56,485 nucleotides of DNA from Bacteroidota bacterium (GTDB lineage Bacteria; Bacteroidota; Rhodothermia; Rhodothermales; JABDKH01), in the NCBI GenBank assembly GCA_020437385.1, contig JAGQWL010000109.1:1-56485 (forward strand). Reading direction: 5' to 3'. The notes under the pieces were generated by a model. It had not been told where the DNA came from. It did not search any database and saw nothing but the letters and a program-made list of their open reading frames with translations. Positions 49,910-56,485 of this stretch are shown one piece after another. Made by a program: the position numbers and the translations under genes. Within the stretch, counting starts at the first letter, position 1, and each line of letters starts with the position of its first letter.

Positions 49910-50423
49910 CAGAACCTCCTGTGGCGTCGGGACGGGTTGATTTCGACGTACGTGTTTCGTCCCGGCTGTTGCCGCCCAGGATCAAACCAAGCGTTGCGAA
50001 GAAGACGACGGCACCGATTCCGAGGAACGTGAAGGCGCGTCCGAGGGAGTGGTGCGCAACAGTGACTGCGTGCACATTACTGTAGGCACCGTCATCGCCA
50101 AGGCGAATTCGATAGAGGTAAACACCATTCGGCTTTCCGCTGACAGTCGTTGCGAGATCGGGGCCCCGATAGACAAGCGTCTGGTTTTCGAACGAGCGGT
50201 TGTCTGACTCAAAAAGCTCGAAATCCGGAGTGACATCGCCGGGTAGATCGGCACTCCAGGACAACGTGTAGTACCCCTCGGTTGAGAGCTGGCTGGCGGA
50301 GCCGCTATTCAGGATGACCGGGATGTCAGCGCCGTGGTCGTCCGCGGATGTTTGCGCACCGGCGAGCCGGATGGGGAAAAGCAGCAGGGCGACGCCCAGC
50401 CACACGAGCCTGTTCCGATACAT
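49899..50423 (-). CDS. Exported fn3-like protein with C-terminal membrane anchor
   Basis: A 174-residue protein: signal peptide (ending RLAGAQ), one fibronectin type III-like domain (about 35-125; SLSWSADLPGD-type strand, YRIRLGDDGAYSNVHAVTV), and one membrane segment (AFTFLGIGAVVFFATLGLIL) with a short charged tail. It should place the domain outside the inner membrane. It overlaps the symporter gene by 11 bases, so it is likely a partner of the symporter or of its assembly (inference). No enzyme motif. Confidence 0.78.
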   Translation of the reverse strand: MYRNRLVWLGVALLLFPIRLAGAQTSADDHGADIPVILNSGSASQLSTEGYYTLSWSADLPGDVTPDFELFESDNRSFENQTLVYRGPDLATTVSGKPNGVYLYRIRLGDDGAYSNVHAVTVAHHSLGRAFTFLGIGAVVFFATLGLILGGNSRDETRTSKSTRPDATGGSDGQ

Positions 50424-50507
50424 GAATCTCTACTTGTCACATGAATCCTTTGCCGCACCTGCCGTCACGGCACCACGCGGGAATGCCGCCCCGCCCCGGG
50501 CAGCAAT

Positions 50508-50837
50508 TCACGAAGCCGTTTCCGACGCCTCGATTTCGATCACCTTTTCGAGTGCTGTGACAACGATCCTCCCGTTGCCACGCTGTTCCGTCTGACCGGC
50601 CTGCAGGAACAGGTCAACGATCGAGTCGACAGTTTCATCTTCGGCGTGTACAACTACAAGCGACGTTGGCGTCATATCGAGTGCGAACTCCGTTCCCGAG
50701 AAGACGTCAGCGTGCGTCTTTACACTGCTGAATTCGTTCGCTGGAACGACACGGAATCGTTCGATCCCGGCCTCCACGAGCGCGCTTTTGATGGCTTCGA
50801 CAGTGAAGGGCTTGACGAACGCTTCGATCTTTTTCAT
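50508..50837 (-). CDS. Divergent PII-family regulator
   Basis: A 109-residue protein aligning without gaps to GlnB over its first 50 residues (MKKIEAFVKPF, EALVEAGI-like). Differences are striking: T-loop Tyr46 and Tyr51 are both Phe, Gln39 is Val, Gly37 and Arg38 are Ser, and in the C-terminal half Lys90 is Arg and Arg101/Arg103 are Glu (numbering of E. coli GlnB). It therefore cannot be uridylylated at Tyr51 and may not bind ATP/2-oxoglutarate in the usual way. Such PII-like proteins often sit next to and control transporters. Here the neighbour is an Na+ symporter. Confidence 0.87.
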   Translation of the reverse strand: MKKIEAFVKPFTVEAIKSALVEAGIERFRVVPANEFSSVKTHADVFSGTEFALDMTPTSLVVVHAEDETVDSIVDLFLQAGQTEQRGNGRIVVTALEKVIEIEASETAS

Positions 50838-50861
50838 CTACAAAATGGCTGGGTCGGCTGA

Positions 50862-52238
50862 CTAGTTGAGCTTCAGGTTCATCACACGTCGCTCCTGTCG
50901 GACGCCGTGCTGCCGATGTGTACCCTTTTCCTGCTCAAAGAAGAAACGCTCTCTCCCGAATGCCGGCTTCAGTTGCGACAGCCACGTAGCGTTGGGATCA
51001 AAGCGTGCGAAGAACGGTCGCTTGACATGGTCGGGATTGCGGGCTTGCAGGAACGATAGTACGAATACGCGTTCACCACGAATTTCGGAGATGCCCTCGA
51101 CGGCAACCTTGCCCGGGAAAGCTGACATCGACGGTCCGCGGACGGTTCGTGCCAGGCCGGACACCTGCTGGAAGGCCTTCTGGTAGATTTCCCACGCGTC
51201 GACCAGCGGAACGGCGAAATAGTGTTTGGATCCCGTGTCGCGTTCTACAAACATATAGTAGGGGACGCACCCGAGACGTACCTGTTCCTTCCACATCCGT
51301 GCCCAGACGGTCGATCTGTCGTTGATATTTCGAATAAGCGGCGACTGGGTTCGAATCTGCGCCCCCGTCGACCGCACCCGGCGAATCGCTTCATGCACTG
51401 CGGGAGTCGCCAGCTCCTGCCAATGGTTGAAGTGTGCCATGATCGCAAGATGCTTGCCGGAGCGAACAATCTTGTCGAAGAGACGCATGATGTCGTCAGA
51501 ATCCTTGTCTGTCACAAAGCGGTAGGGCCAGTATCCAAGCGACTTCGTACCGATTCTGATGCTCTGAATATGCTCAAACTCGGGTTCGAGGAGCGGCTCG
51601 ATGTAGCGAGCGATGTTGCGGGCGGACATCACCATCGGGTCGCCACCGGTGAACAGAACATCGGTGAGTTCGGTGTGCTGCCGGATGTACTGCTGGAACC
51701 GTGCGGATTCGTCGGTCGCAAATTTCAGGTCGTTCATACCAACAAACTGCGGCCACCTGAAACAGAACGTGCAGTACGCATGACACGTCTGGCCATTGGA
51801 CGGAAAGACCAGGCAGGTTTCGCGATATTTGTGTTGAATCCCCGGGACGGCTTCGCCCTCCAGTCTGGGCACATTGGCGGTCATCTGCCCGGCAGGATGG
51901 GGATTCAGGTCAAGCCGGATCTCTCTCGCGATTCGATCCAGATCCGCCTTCGGGAGCTCCCGTTTCACTGCATCGGCCATCTTATCGAAGTGCGTCGCAC
52001 GCAGCATTTCCTTCTGCATGAACGTGAGCTGGAAAACGGGATCGTCAGGAACGTTTGACCAATCGATCAATTCGTCGACGACGTAATTGTTGACTCGAAA
52101 GGGCAGAACGCGCCCGACCACCTTCAGTGCAAATTGTTCGTCGTCACTGAGAAGACCGAACTGCGGCAGTTTATCGATGTTGTGGATGCCGTAGAAGCGA
52201 GGCTTGCCTGGCGTCCCGATATCTGTTCTTGGTCTCAT
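50862..52238 (-). CDS. KamA-family radical SAM 2,3-aminomutase-like enzyme
   Basis: A 458-residue radical SAM protein of the lysine 2,3-aminomutase family, which moves an alpha-amino group to the beta carbon using SAM and PLP. The iron-sulfur motif is CHAYCTFC (Cys152, 156, 159), followed by FTGGDPM. The likely PLP Lys is K377 in FPGK. In the ungapped PYY...P block (326-344) the lysine-binding Asp293 of the clostridial enzyme is Arg333, and Asp330 before the PLP Lys is Ser; the substrate is therefore probably not lysine but perhaps glutamate/glutamine (inference). GAGAGGTGAGAA precedes ATG 52238. First gene of the operon. Confidence 0.85.
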   Translation of the reverse strand: MRPRTDIGTPGKPRFYGIHNIDKLPQFGLLSDDEQFALKVVGRVLPFRVNNYVVDELIDWSNVPDDPVFQLTFMQKEMLRATHFDKMADAVKRELPKADLDRIAREIRLDLNPHPAGQMTANVPRLEGEAVPGIQHKYRETCLVFPSNGQTCHAYCTFCFRWPQFVGMNDLKFATDESARFQQYIRQHTELTDVLFTGGDPMVMSARNIARYIEPLLEPEFEHIQSIRIGTKSLGYWPYRFVTDKDSDDIMRLFDKIVRSGKHLAIMAHFNHWQELATPAVHEAIRRVRSTGAQIRTQSPLIRNINDRSTVWARMWKEQVRLGCVPYYMFVERDTGSKHYFAVPLVDAWEIYQKAFQQVSGLARTVRGPSMSAFPGKVAVEGISEIRGERVFVLSFLQARNPDHVKRPFFARFDPNATWLSQLKPAFGRERFFFEQEKGTHRQHGVRQERRVMNLKLN

Positions 52239-52844
52239 TTCTCACCTCTCGTCAAATTTGTGTCGCGTACACGTAACTGCGAACGGGGCAGATCTCTGCC
52301 TGGTGTTTGGCCCTCGGACAGTCCTTCCCGGAGCCTCGCAGCTAAGGAGCGAAGGGTTTCGGTGCGCGTATTGGCGCTCAAGCTCCTTTTCCCGGGATTA
52401 TCAGACGTCAAGTCGACGTCCCGTGCGGAGCAGCAATGGCGAGCAATTTGTGCTCAAGACCGAACTTGCCGGTCATCCCGCGATGATGGTCGTAGACCTA
52501 TCGCTGTTGCTGAATGTCGTCGAGCAGAACGAACGTCTGTCGCAAACACGTCAGCGGCGACGCAGTGCGTCGGGTGATCGGCTCAACCAATGGTTGCCAG
52601 TAAACTGACACATTACGATCCGGTAAATAACGTGTGCCGAGGAATTAGAGAGTCTTTGCGAAACCCGGTTCGTCTTGCCGCACAAGGCCTGAGCCAGATC
52701 AACCGGGAGCAGATGGATCACTCCGGATACGCGCCGTCACAAAACGGCAGTCTTTCAAGATAGCAGAATACGGTAGAAATGCAAGTTTGATGGAAACGCA
52801 GGCGGCGCTCCCGCGTCGACACACGCCCGACTTCGATCGTGTTG
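52239..52844. other. Upstream region of the KamA operon, no gene seen
   Basis: These 606 bases lie between the operon's first gene and the TlpA gene, both on the minus strand. Frames on either strand have no family resemblance. It should hold the operon promoter. I searched for a -24/-12 sigma-54 site on the minus strand and found none convincing. No repeats or stable hairpin stands out. Confidence 0.5.
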
Positions 52845-53531
52845 TTACGGTCGCATCGCGAGTTGTTCTTGTAACGTCCTGGCCAGATTCTCCGTCCGTA
52901 GTTCGCCTTCGCGCGCAACGATAACCCCGTTCGGATCGATCAAGAGCGTCGTTGGATAGCCCGTAATGCGATACGCGTCAAGTACGTTCGACAGGCTGTC
53001 ACTTCCTTCCATCTGCGGTACCTGCGTCCACGGAAGCTCCTCGCGTTCCACAAACGCTCGCAAACTGTCGACATCGTCGTTCGCTATCGCGAGAATCTCA
53101 AACTGATCGCGCGGCCACGTTTCGTATGCCGCCTTCAGGTAGGGAACCTCTCCGAGACATGGCGAACACCAGGTGCCCCAGAAATCGATCAGAACAAATT
53201 TGCCACGGTAATCGGAAAGACGAATCGTCGATCCTTCGAGGGTCCGCGCCTCGAAGTCCGGAGCCGTCAGTCCGGTTCGAAGTCCATATTCACTGGACTC
53301 CGTTCGAACGAGCGTCACTTGTGTGCCCAGGGGACTGATCGAGACAAATCGATACGTGGCGTCGCCGATCGGAATGAGGTCGTCGATCTTGTAAGGTTCA
53401 TCGACGCCGGGCAAGAACTGCGGAGGAAATCCGCTCGTGTCGAACGTCGAGTCCGCCTTCAGTCTTTGCAGTACCGCTTCCTGCCGTGCAGCGTGATCGG
53501 TACGTCGCCACCAACAATCGGTTCTACCCAT
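52845..53531 (-). CDS. TlpA/ResA-type thioredoxin domain, 3' part of a frameshifted gene
   Basis: The C-terminal part is a TlpA/ResA-like thiol-disulfide oxidoreductase: LTAPDFEARTLEGSTIRLSDYRGKFVLIDFWGTWCSPC carries the CSPC active site (WCSPC), followed by ITGYPTTLLIDPNG with the cis-Pro. About 70 residues before it belong to a beta-rich domain. It overlaps by 73 bases the end of the preceding frame, and homologous proteins have the two halves in one chain, so this is best read as the continuation of the lipoprotein starting at 54343 after a -1 shift near 53475. The listed start (53531) is only the first ATG of the frame. Confidence 0.75.
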   Translation of the reverse strand: MGRTDCWWRRTDHAARQEAVLQRLKADSTFDTSGFPPQFLPGVDEPYKIDDLIPIGDATYRFVSISPLGTQVTLVRTESSEYGLRTGLTAPDFEARTLEGSTIRLSDYRGKFVLIDFWGTWCSPCLGEVPYLKAAYETWPRDQFEILAIANDDVDSLRAFVEREELPWTQVPQMEGSDSLSNVLDAYRITGYPTTLLIDPNGVIVAREGELRTENLARTLQEQLAMRP

Positions 53532-54343
53532 AACAACGCCTCATCCGGTTCGATGGCACCGACGTTTGACATCCCGGCCCAGACGGCGTATCGATCACCG
53601 TTCAGCTCCAGAACACCGTCATAGGATTCGGATCCGCCGAATCCGAGTCCGTGCATGCCAGGTGGCAGCGGCAGGTACGGGTTGATAAGGATCTTGCTCG
53701 ACTTCGTACGAATGGCCGATCGATCGAATACCTCGTACTCAACGGGAATTCTCGGAAGCGAAAGAAGGTTCTCGATCCAGGAACCCGGCGCATCCGCCGG
53801 GATCGTGTAGGATCGTTCGCCCGCAAAGCTCTCGTCATTGTTTGCGTCGGCAATGACGACATAGCTTCCGTCAGCAGCTCGGGCGACGAGGTACTGGATC
53901 TTCTGATCGACCGATTCGGTCGTGTACAGGGACTCGTCCAATCCTGAACCCCCGACCCAGGAGGCATAGTACGTCGAGTCCATCACGCCGGACTTGAAGC
54001 TTTGATAGACGAGCTGCCGGATCTGCATGTTTTCGTCGTAGACGACGGCATCTCCGAGAGAGTCCGGAATGTCAGTTACCTGTTCGATTGTGGCCGAGAA
54101 GACATCTCCGCGAGTCGGATCGGGCGGGTGGGCAATCGTAAACCCTTCCGCGAATGGTCCGCGCGATTGACTGGGTTCGAGGCGGACTACAATGGTGTCT
54201 GATGAAGATTCGGGTGGCGTCGTCCTGCAGGCGGTGGTGCCGACTGCGACTACACAAAGAAGGGCATACCGCAACGCACGCGGCAGCACACCGGGCAGCG
54301 CACTGGTCATCACACTGGGCAGCGCACAAGGTTGGATCTTCAT
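53459..54343 (-). pseudogene. Lipoprotein N-terminal half of the frameshifted TlpA-family gene
   Basis: A 294-residue frame with a lipoprotein signal (VGTTAC, about residues 34-39) and a beta-rich domain. Toward its end it reads ITLHGRKRYCKD and stops, while the -1 frame continues with RQEAVLQRLKAD into the thioredoxin domain. One missing base near CACGGC/AGGAAG (for example a lost C giving H-G-Q-E-A-V) would join them. The signal region contains a near-repeat GGGCAGCGCAC twice (54292-54325 area). Neither a slippery heptamer nor a downstream stem is visible, so a mutation or sequence error is more likely than programmed frameshifting. Start may also be ATG 54310. Confidence 0.65.
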
Positions 54344-54464
54344 TCGGAAGGCGGGCTGGAAGAGAGTGAATGATTGAATACAGAAAAATCTCGTACGTCT
54401 GTCCCCGCTGCTCGATCTCGTTCGTTATGGAGTGTATCATCTAAATAACCAAAACGCGATTCCG

Positions 54465-54809
54465 ATGAAAGACTTCATGCTGATCTTCAAGGGCACTGAC
54501 TATTCAGGACTTGGCTTGTCTCCCGACGAGATTCAGGCAAAGATGGGAAAATGGTTTGTCTGGGTTGAGAAACTGCAACAGCAGGATCGCTACGTATCCG
54601 GCGAAGCGCTCGAGGCCGTCGGCAAGACCGTAAAATCGGCCGATACGGTAATCGATGGTCCATTTGCGGAGACCAAGGAGGTCGTGGGTGGCTATTTCGT
54701 AGTGAAGGCGGAGGATATCGACGACGCAGCCTCACTGTGCGTCGACTTTCCTGATTTCGATCTGGGAAGCTGGGTTGAAGTCCGCGAAGTTGTTGTCTTC
54801 GAAGGTTGA
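54465..54809 (+). CDS. DGPF/YCII-related protein linked to ECF42 sigma
   Basis: A 114-residue protein of the YCII-related DGPF group. The motif DGPFAETKEVVGGYFVV (residues about 65-81) is diagnostic. DGPF proteins are the usual partners and targets of ECF42 sigma factors; their own role is unclear. Its TGA overlaps the sigma factor ATG by one base (TGATG at 54807-54811), so the pair is coupled. ATG 54465 gives the standard MKDFMLIFKG-type start; a GTG at 54432 would add eleven residues. Confidence 0.9.
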   Translation: MKDFMLIFKGTDYSGLGLSPDEIQAKMGKWFVWVEKLQQQDRYVSGEALEAVGKTVKSADTVIDGPFAETKEVVGGYFVVKAEDIDDAASLCVDFPDFDLGSWVEVREVVVFEG

Positions 54810-56056
54810 TGGACTCACGATCGCACCGAGAACTGGTTGACCATCTTTTCCGCTCGGAGTACGGAAGGATGGTCGCCGTTCTCACGCGGCTGTTTGGATT
54901 TGAGCAGCTTGAACTTGTCGAGGACGTTGTTCAGGATGCGTTCGTTCACGCGTTGAGATCGTGGCGAACCGGCGTTCCCCCCAACCCCGGCGGATGGTTG
55001 ATGCAGACAGCACGCAACCGGGCAATCGATCAACTCCGTCGAGGCAAACTGCACCTCAAGTTTGCGTCCACGGTCGATCCGGGTGCCGCCGCTATCGGGA
55101 TGGCCGATCTCTTTCACGAATCGGAGATTTCGGACAGTCAGCTTCGATTGATCTTCGCGTGTTGCCATCCGGTACTCGACGAGCGCGATCAGATTGCGGT
55201 CACGCTGCAGCTCGCGTCGGGCTTTGGTGTTCGCGAGATCGCTCGGGCTCTCCTGACCCGGGAGGAGACGATCAAGAAGAGACTGCAGCGATCCAAACAG
55301 CGAATCAAGGAGGCCGCCGTCAAGCTCGAAATCCCGGCTGGAGCCCAGCTGAAATCGCGCGTCGATTCCGTGCTGAAGGTGCTCTATCTGACATTCAACG
55401 AAGGGTACCTCGCGTCGGCAGGCGACGCGGCAATTCGGCGAGACCTGTGCGCGGAAGCGATGCGTCTCACGAAGCTGGTTTGCGAACACCCGATGTCGAT
55501 TTCGTCCGACGCAAACGCGCTGATGGCGTTGATGTGTTATCATGCCGCCCGGTTTGATGCGCGTTTAGGCGACAACAACGAGCTGATCCTACTAGCCGAT
55601 CAGGACCGGTCGAAGTGGGATAAGGAATTGGTATCGGTGGGACACGTGTACCTTGCTCGATCAAACCCGGGTGACAATCCGAGCGCCTATGTTCTCGAGG
55701 CTGCAATCGCTGCACAGCATTCTGTCGCCGAAGCGTATGGCGATACCCGGTGGGACTACCTCTTGACACTGTACGACCGATTGGTCGAGGTGAAGACAAC
55801 GGCCTTCGTGCGTCTGAATCGGCTTGTCGTATTGGCAGAGCAGCGAGGTGCGGATGTCGCATTGCGAGAGTTGGCTTCCCTGGATGCCGAATCATTCGTC
55901 GGCAACGAGCACCTGTATCACAGCGTCTCGGCTCGTCTTCACGAAATGGCAGGCGACACTGAGGGGCAACGGAGCAACCTCGAAAAGGCCCTCAGTCATG
56001 CCGCAAGTAGCAGCGAGCGGAGGCTGATCGAGGCGAGGCTCTTGTCGATACGCTGA
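54809..56056 (+). CDS. ECF42-type RNA polymerase sigma factor with TPR-like C-terminal domain
   Basis: A 415-residue sigma factor. Region 2 (about residues 1-75) has EYGRMVAVLTRLFGFEQLELVEDVVQDAF and ARNRAIDQLRRGK; region 4 (about 120-170) has LQLASGFGVREIARALLTREETIKKRLQRSKQRI. The long helical C-terminal extension (about 190-415; SVAEAYGDTRWDYLLTLYDRL, HEMAGDTEGQRSNLEKAL) is the TPR-like domain that defines ECF42 and replaces an anti-sigma factor. It should direct transcription of its DGPF partner. The ATG at 54809 is inside the TGATG overlap; a TTG at 54806 adds one residue. Confidence 0.92.
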   Translation: MDSRSHRELVDHLFRSEYGRMVAVLTRLFGFEQLELVEDVVQDAFVHALRSWRTGVPPNPGGWLMQTARNRAIDQLRRGKLHLKFASTVDPGAAAIGMADLFHESEISDSQLRLIFACCHPVLDERDQIAVTLQLASGFGVREIARALLTREETIKKRLQRSKQRIKEAAVKLEIPAGAQLKSRVDSVLKVLYLTFNEGYLASAGDAAIRRDLCAEAMRLTKLVCEHPMSISSDANALMALMCYHAARFDARLGDNNELILLADQDRSKWDKELVSVGHVYLARSNPGDNPSAYVLEAAIAAQHSVAEAYGDTRWDYLLTLYDRLVEVKTTAFVRLNRLVVLAEQRGADVALRELASLDAESFVGNEHLYHSVSARLHEMAGDTEGQRSNLEKALSHAASSSERRLIEARLLSIR

Positions 56057-56240
56057 TACGCCTGGTAATGAACTGACACCCGATGGCGCAGGCGAATTAG
56101 AGAACCAGGTGAGCTATATCCGGGTTAAACCACGCATGTGTAGGTACCGGTGGTGCCTGAAACCGCAGCCGCCCGCTGTTCGCCTGACGGAAATCACGGC
56201 CACCGCATCATAATTACACAAATAAACGCCGCGCAGGATC

Positions 56241-56485
56241 ATGCCTACTGCATCTCCCCGACGACGCCAACTGTTGGTTGGTGCATTATTGTTCACGACC
56301 GCGCTCGCCGTTCTTGTTTCGACGACTGGAACTGCCTCGGCCCAAACGGCTGACTCCATCGGTCCGCTCACCAACAAACACATCGACATGTTCGCTGACG
56401 CCATGCGTAGCCTCAAAGCATGGTCGGATGAGTACACCGAGCAGGGCGAGGCGCTTTCCGAGCGACTGAAAGCGCAGGGTGCCGA
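56241..56485 (+). CDS. Secreted protein, 5' part (continues past the window)
   Basis: From ATG 56241 the frame stays open to the last base (81 codons). The first 38 residues are a signal peptide: RRR, a hydrophobic stretch (LLVGALLFTTALAVLV) and a cleavage region ending GTASAQ. The mature part begins TADSIGPLTNKHIDMFADAM and is helical and charged (SLKAWSDEYTEQGEALSERL). No family can be named from this much. AGGA at 56235-56238 is a weak ribosome site close to the ATG. Confidence 0.7.
   Translation, partial: MPTASPRRRQLLVGALLFTTALAVLVSTTGTASAQTADSIGPLTNKHIDMFADAMRSLKAWSDEYTEQGEALSERLKAQGA

Noticed and set aside
51340-51375. GGGTTCGAATCTGCGCCCCC, resembling a tRNA T-arm and acceptor end
   Set aside because: It lies inside the conserved KamA coding sequence in frame and no matching acceptor, D-arm or anticodon arm is found upstream.
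52204-52608. 134-residue plus-strand frame in the region upstream of the KamA gene
   Set aside because: It begins inside the KamA gene on the opposite strand, has no recognisable motif and no ribosome site.
53459-53531. Programmed -1 frameshifting in the TlpA gene
   Set aside because: No X-XXY-YYZ slippery heptamer and no downstream stem or pseudoknot seen in the overlap; a lost base is the simpler reading.

Overview
The window looks like chromosome from a moderately GC-rich, Gram-negative member of the Bacteroidota/Rhodothermota side of the FCB group, most likely a Rhodothermia relative. The support is three proteins with type IX secretion (T9SS) C-terminal sorting tails (starts at 11590, 20231 and 34984), many lipoproteins and TlpA, M28, M61 and DUF1080 proteins, Na+-coupled sugar transport, and the DUF5683, PEGA-kinase and DUF5666 families. 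No rRNA, tRNA, CRISPR array, insertion sequence or phage gene was seen.

Layout. (a) 1-7758: an L-arabinose-type locus with the tail of a LacI regulator, a divergent SGLT-type Na+/sugar symporter, a FucI/AraA-like isomerase, ribulokinase, ribulose-5-phosphate 4-epimerase and a lipoprotein aldose 1-epimerase. (b) 7886-16615: YaaA, a DUF599 membrane protein, a truncated subtilase, a T9SS-sorted beta-lactamase-fold hydrolase, an orphan kinase-N-terminus fragment, a sorbosone-dehydrogenase-like propeller, an M61 peptidase, and a membrane/winged-helix/membrane cassette. (c) 16644-32135: large secreted proteins and a possible keto-sugar module: a propeller protein with a T9SS tail, an M28 peptidase, a cupredoxin-dehydrogenase followed by minisatellite DNA, a second serine hydrolase, DUF1080-FG-GAP, a Gfo/Idh/MocA dehydrogenase and an MFS transporter. 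(d) 32231-40272: a minus-strand signalling-to-surface locus with a lipoprotein, a GAF/sigma-54 activator, a Ser/Thr kinase with two PEGA domains, a DUF5683 protein and a giant DUF5666-repeat T9SS protein. The last gene is preceded by a well-formed -24/-12 promoter and helically phased TGCGCA boxes. (e) 40420-45162: an M23 lipoprotein, a membrane-bound AraC regulator, a lone Fis-type HTH protein, and an ankyrin/outer-membrane-barrel fusion behind a 13-bp tandem repeat. (f) 45182-52238: a seven-gene minus-strand operon (KamA-like radical SAM, PII-like, fn3 membrane protein, SSS symporter, a 39-residue membrane peptide, a carbamoyltransferase, an AsnB-like amidotransferase). (g) 52845-56485: a frameshifted TlpA lipoprotein, a DGPF protein with its ECF42-type sigma factor, and the start of a secreted protein.

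The most interesting region is (f). The carbamoyltransferase keeps the carbamoyl-phosphate residues but appears to lack the aspartate-binding Arg/Gln. The KamA-like enzyme lacks both Asp residues that hold lysine's side chain and has Arg at one of them. The PII lacks both T-loop Tyr residues and several ATP contacts. I infer a pathway for a carbamoylated and amidated amino acid, perhaps a beta-amino acid, acting as osmolyte or nitrogen store, with a dedicated Na+ symporter and PII-type control. Second is region (d), where an activator, its likely kinase and an apparent sigma-54 target promoter lie in one locus. Family calls were made by eye, and residue comparisons with E. coli or Clostridium proteins are from memory of those sequences.
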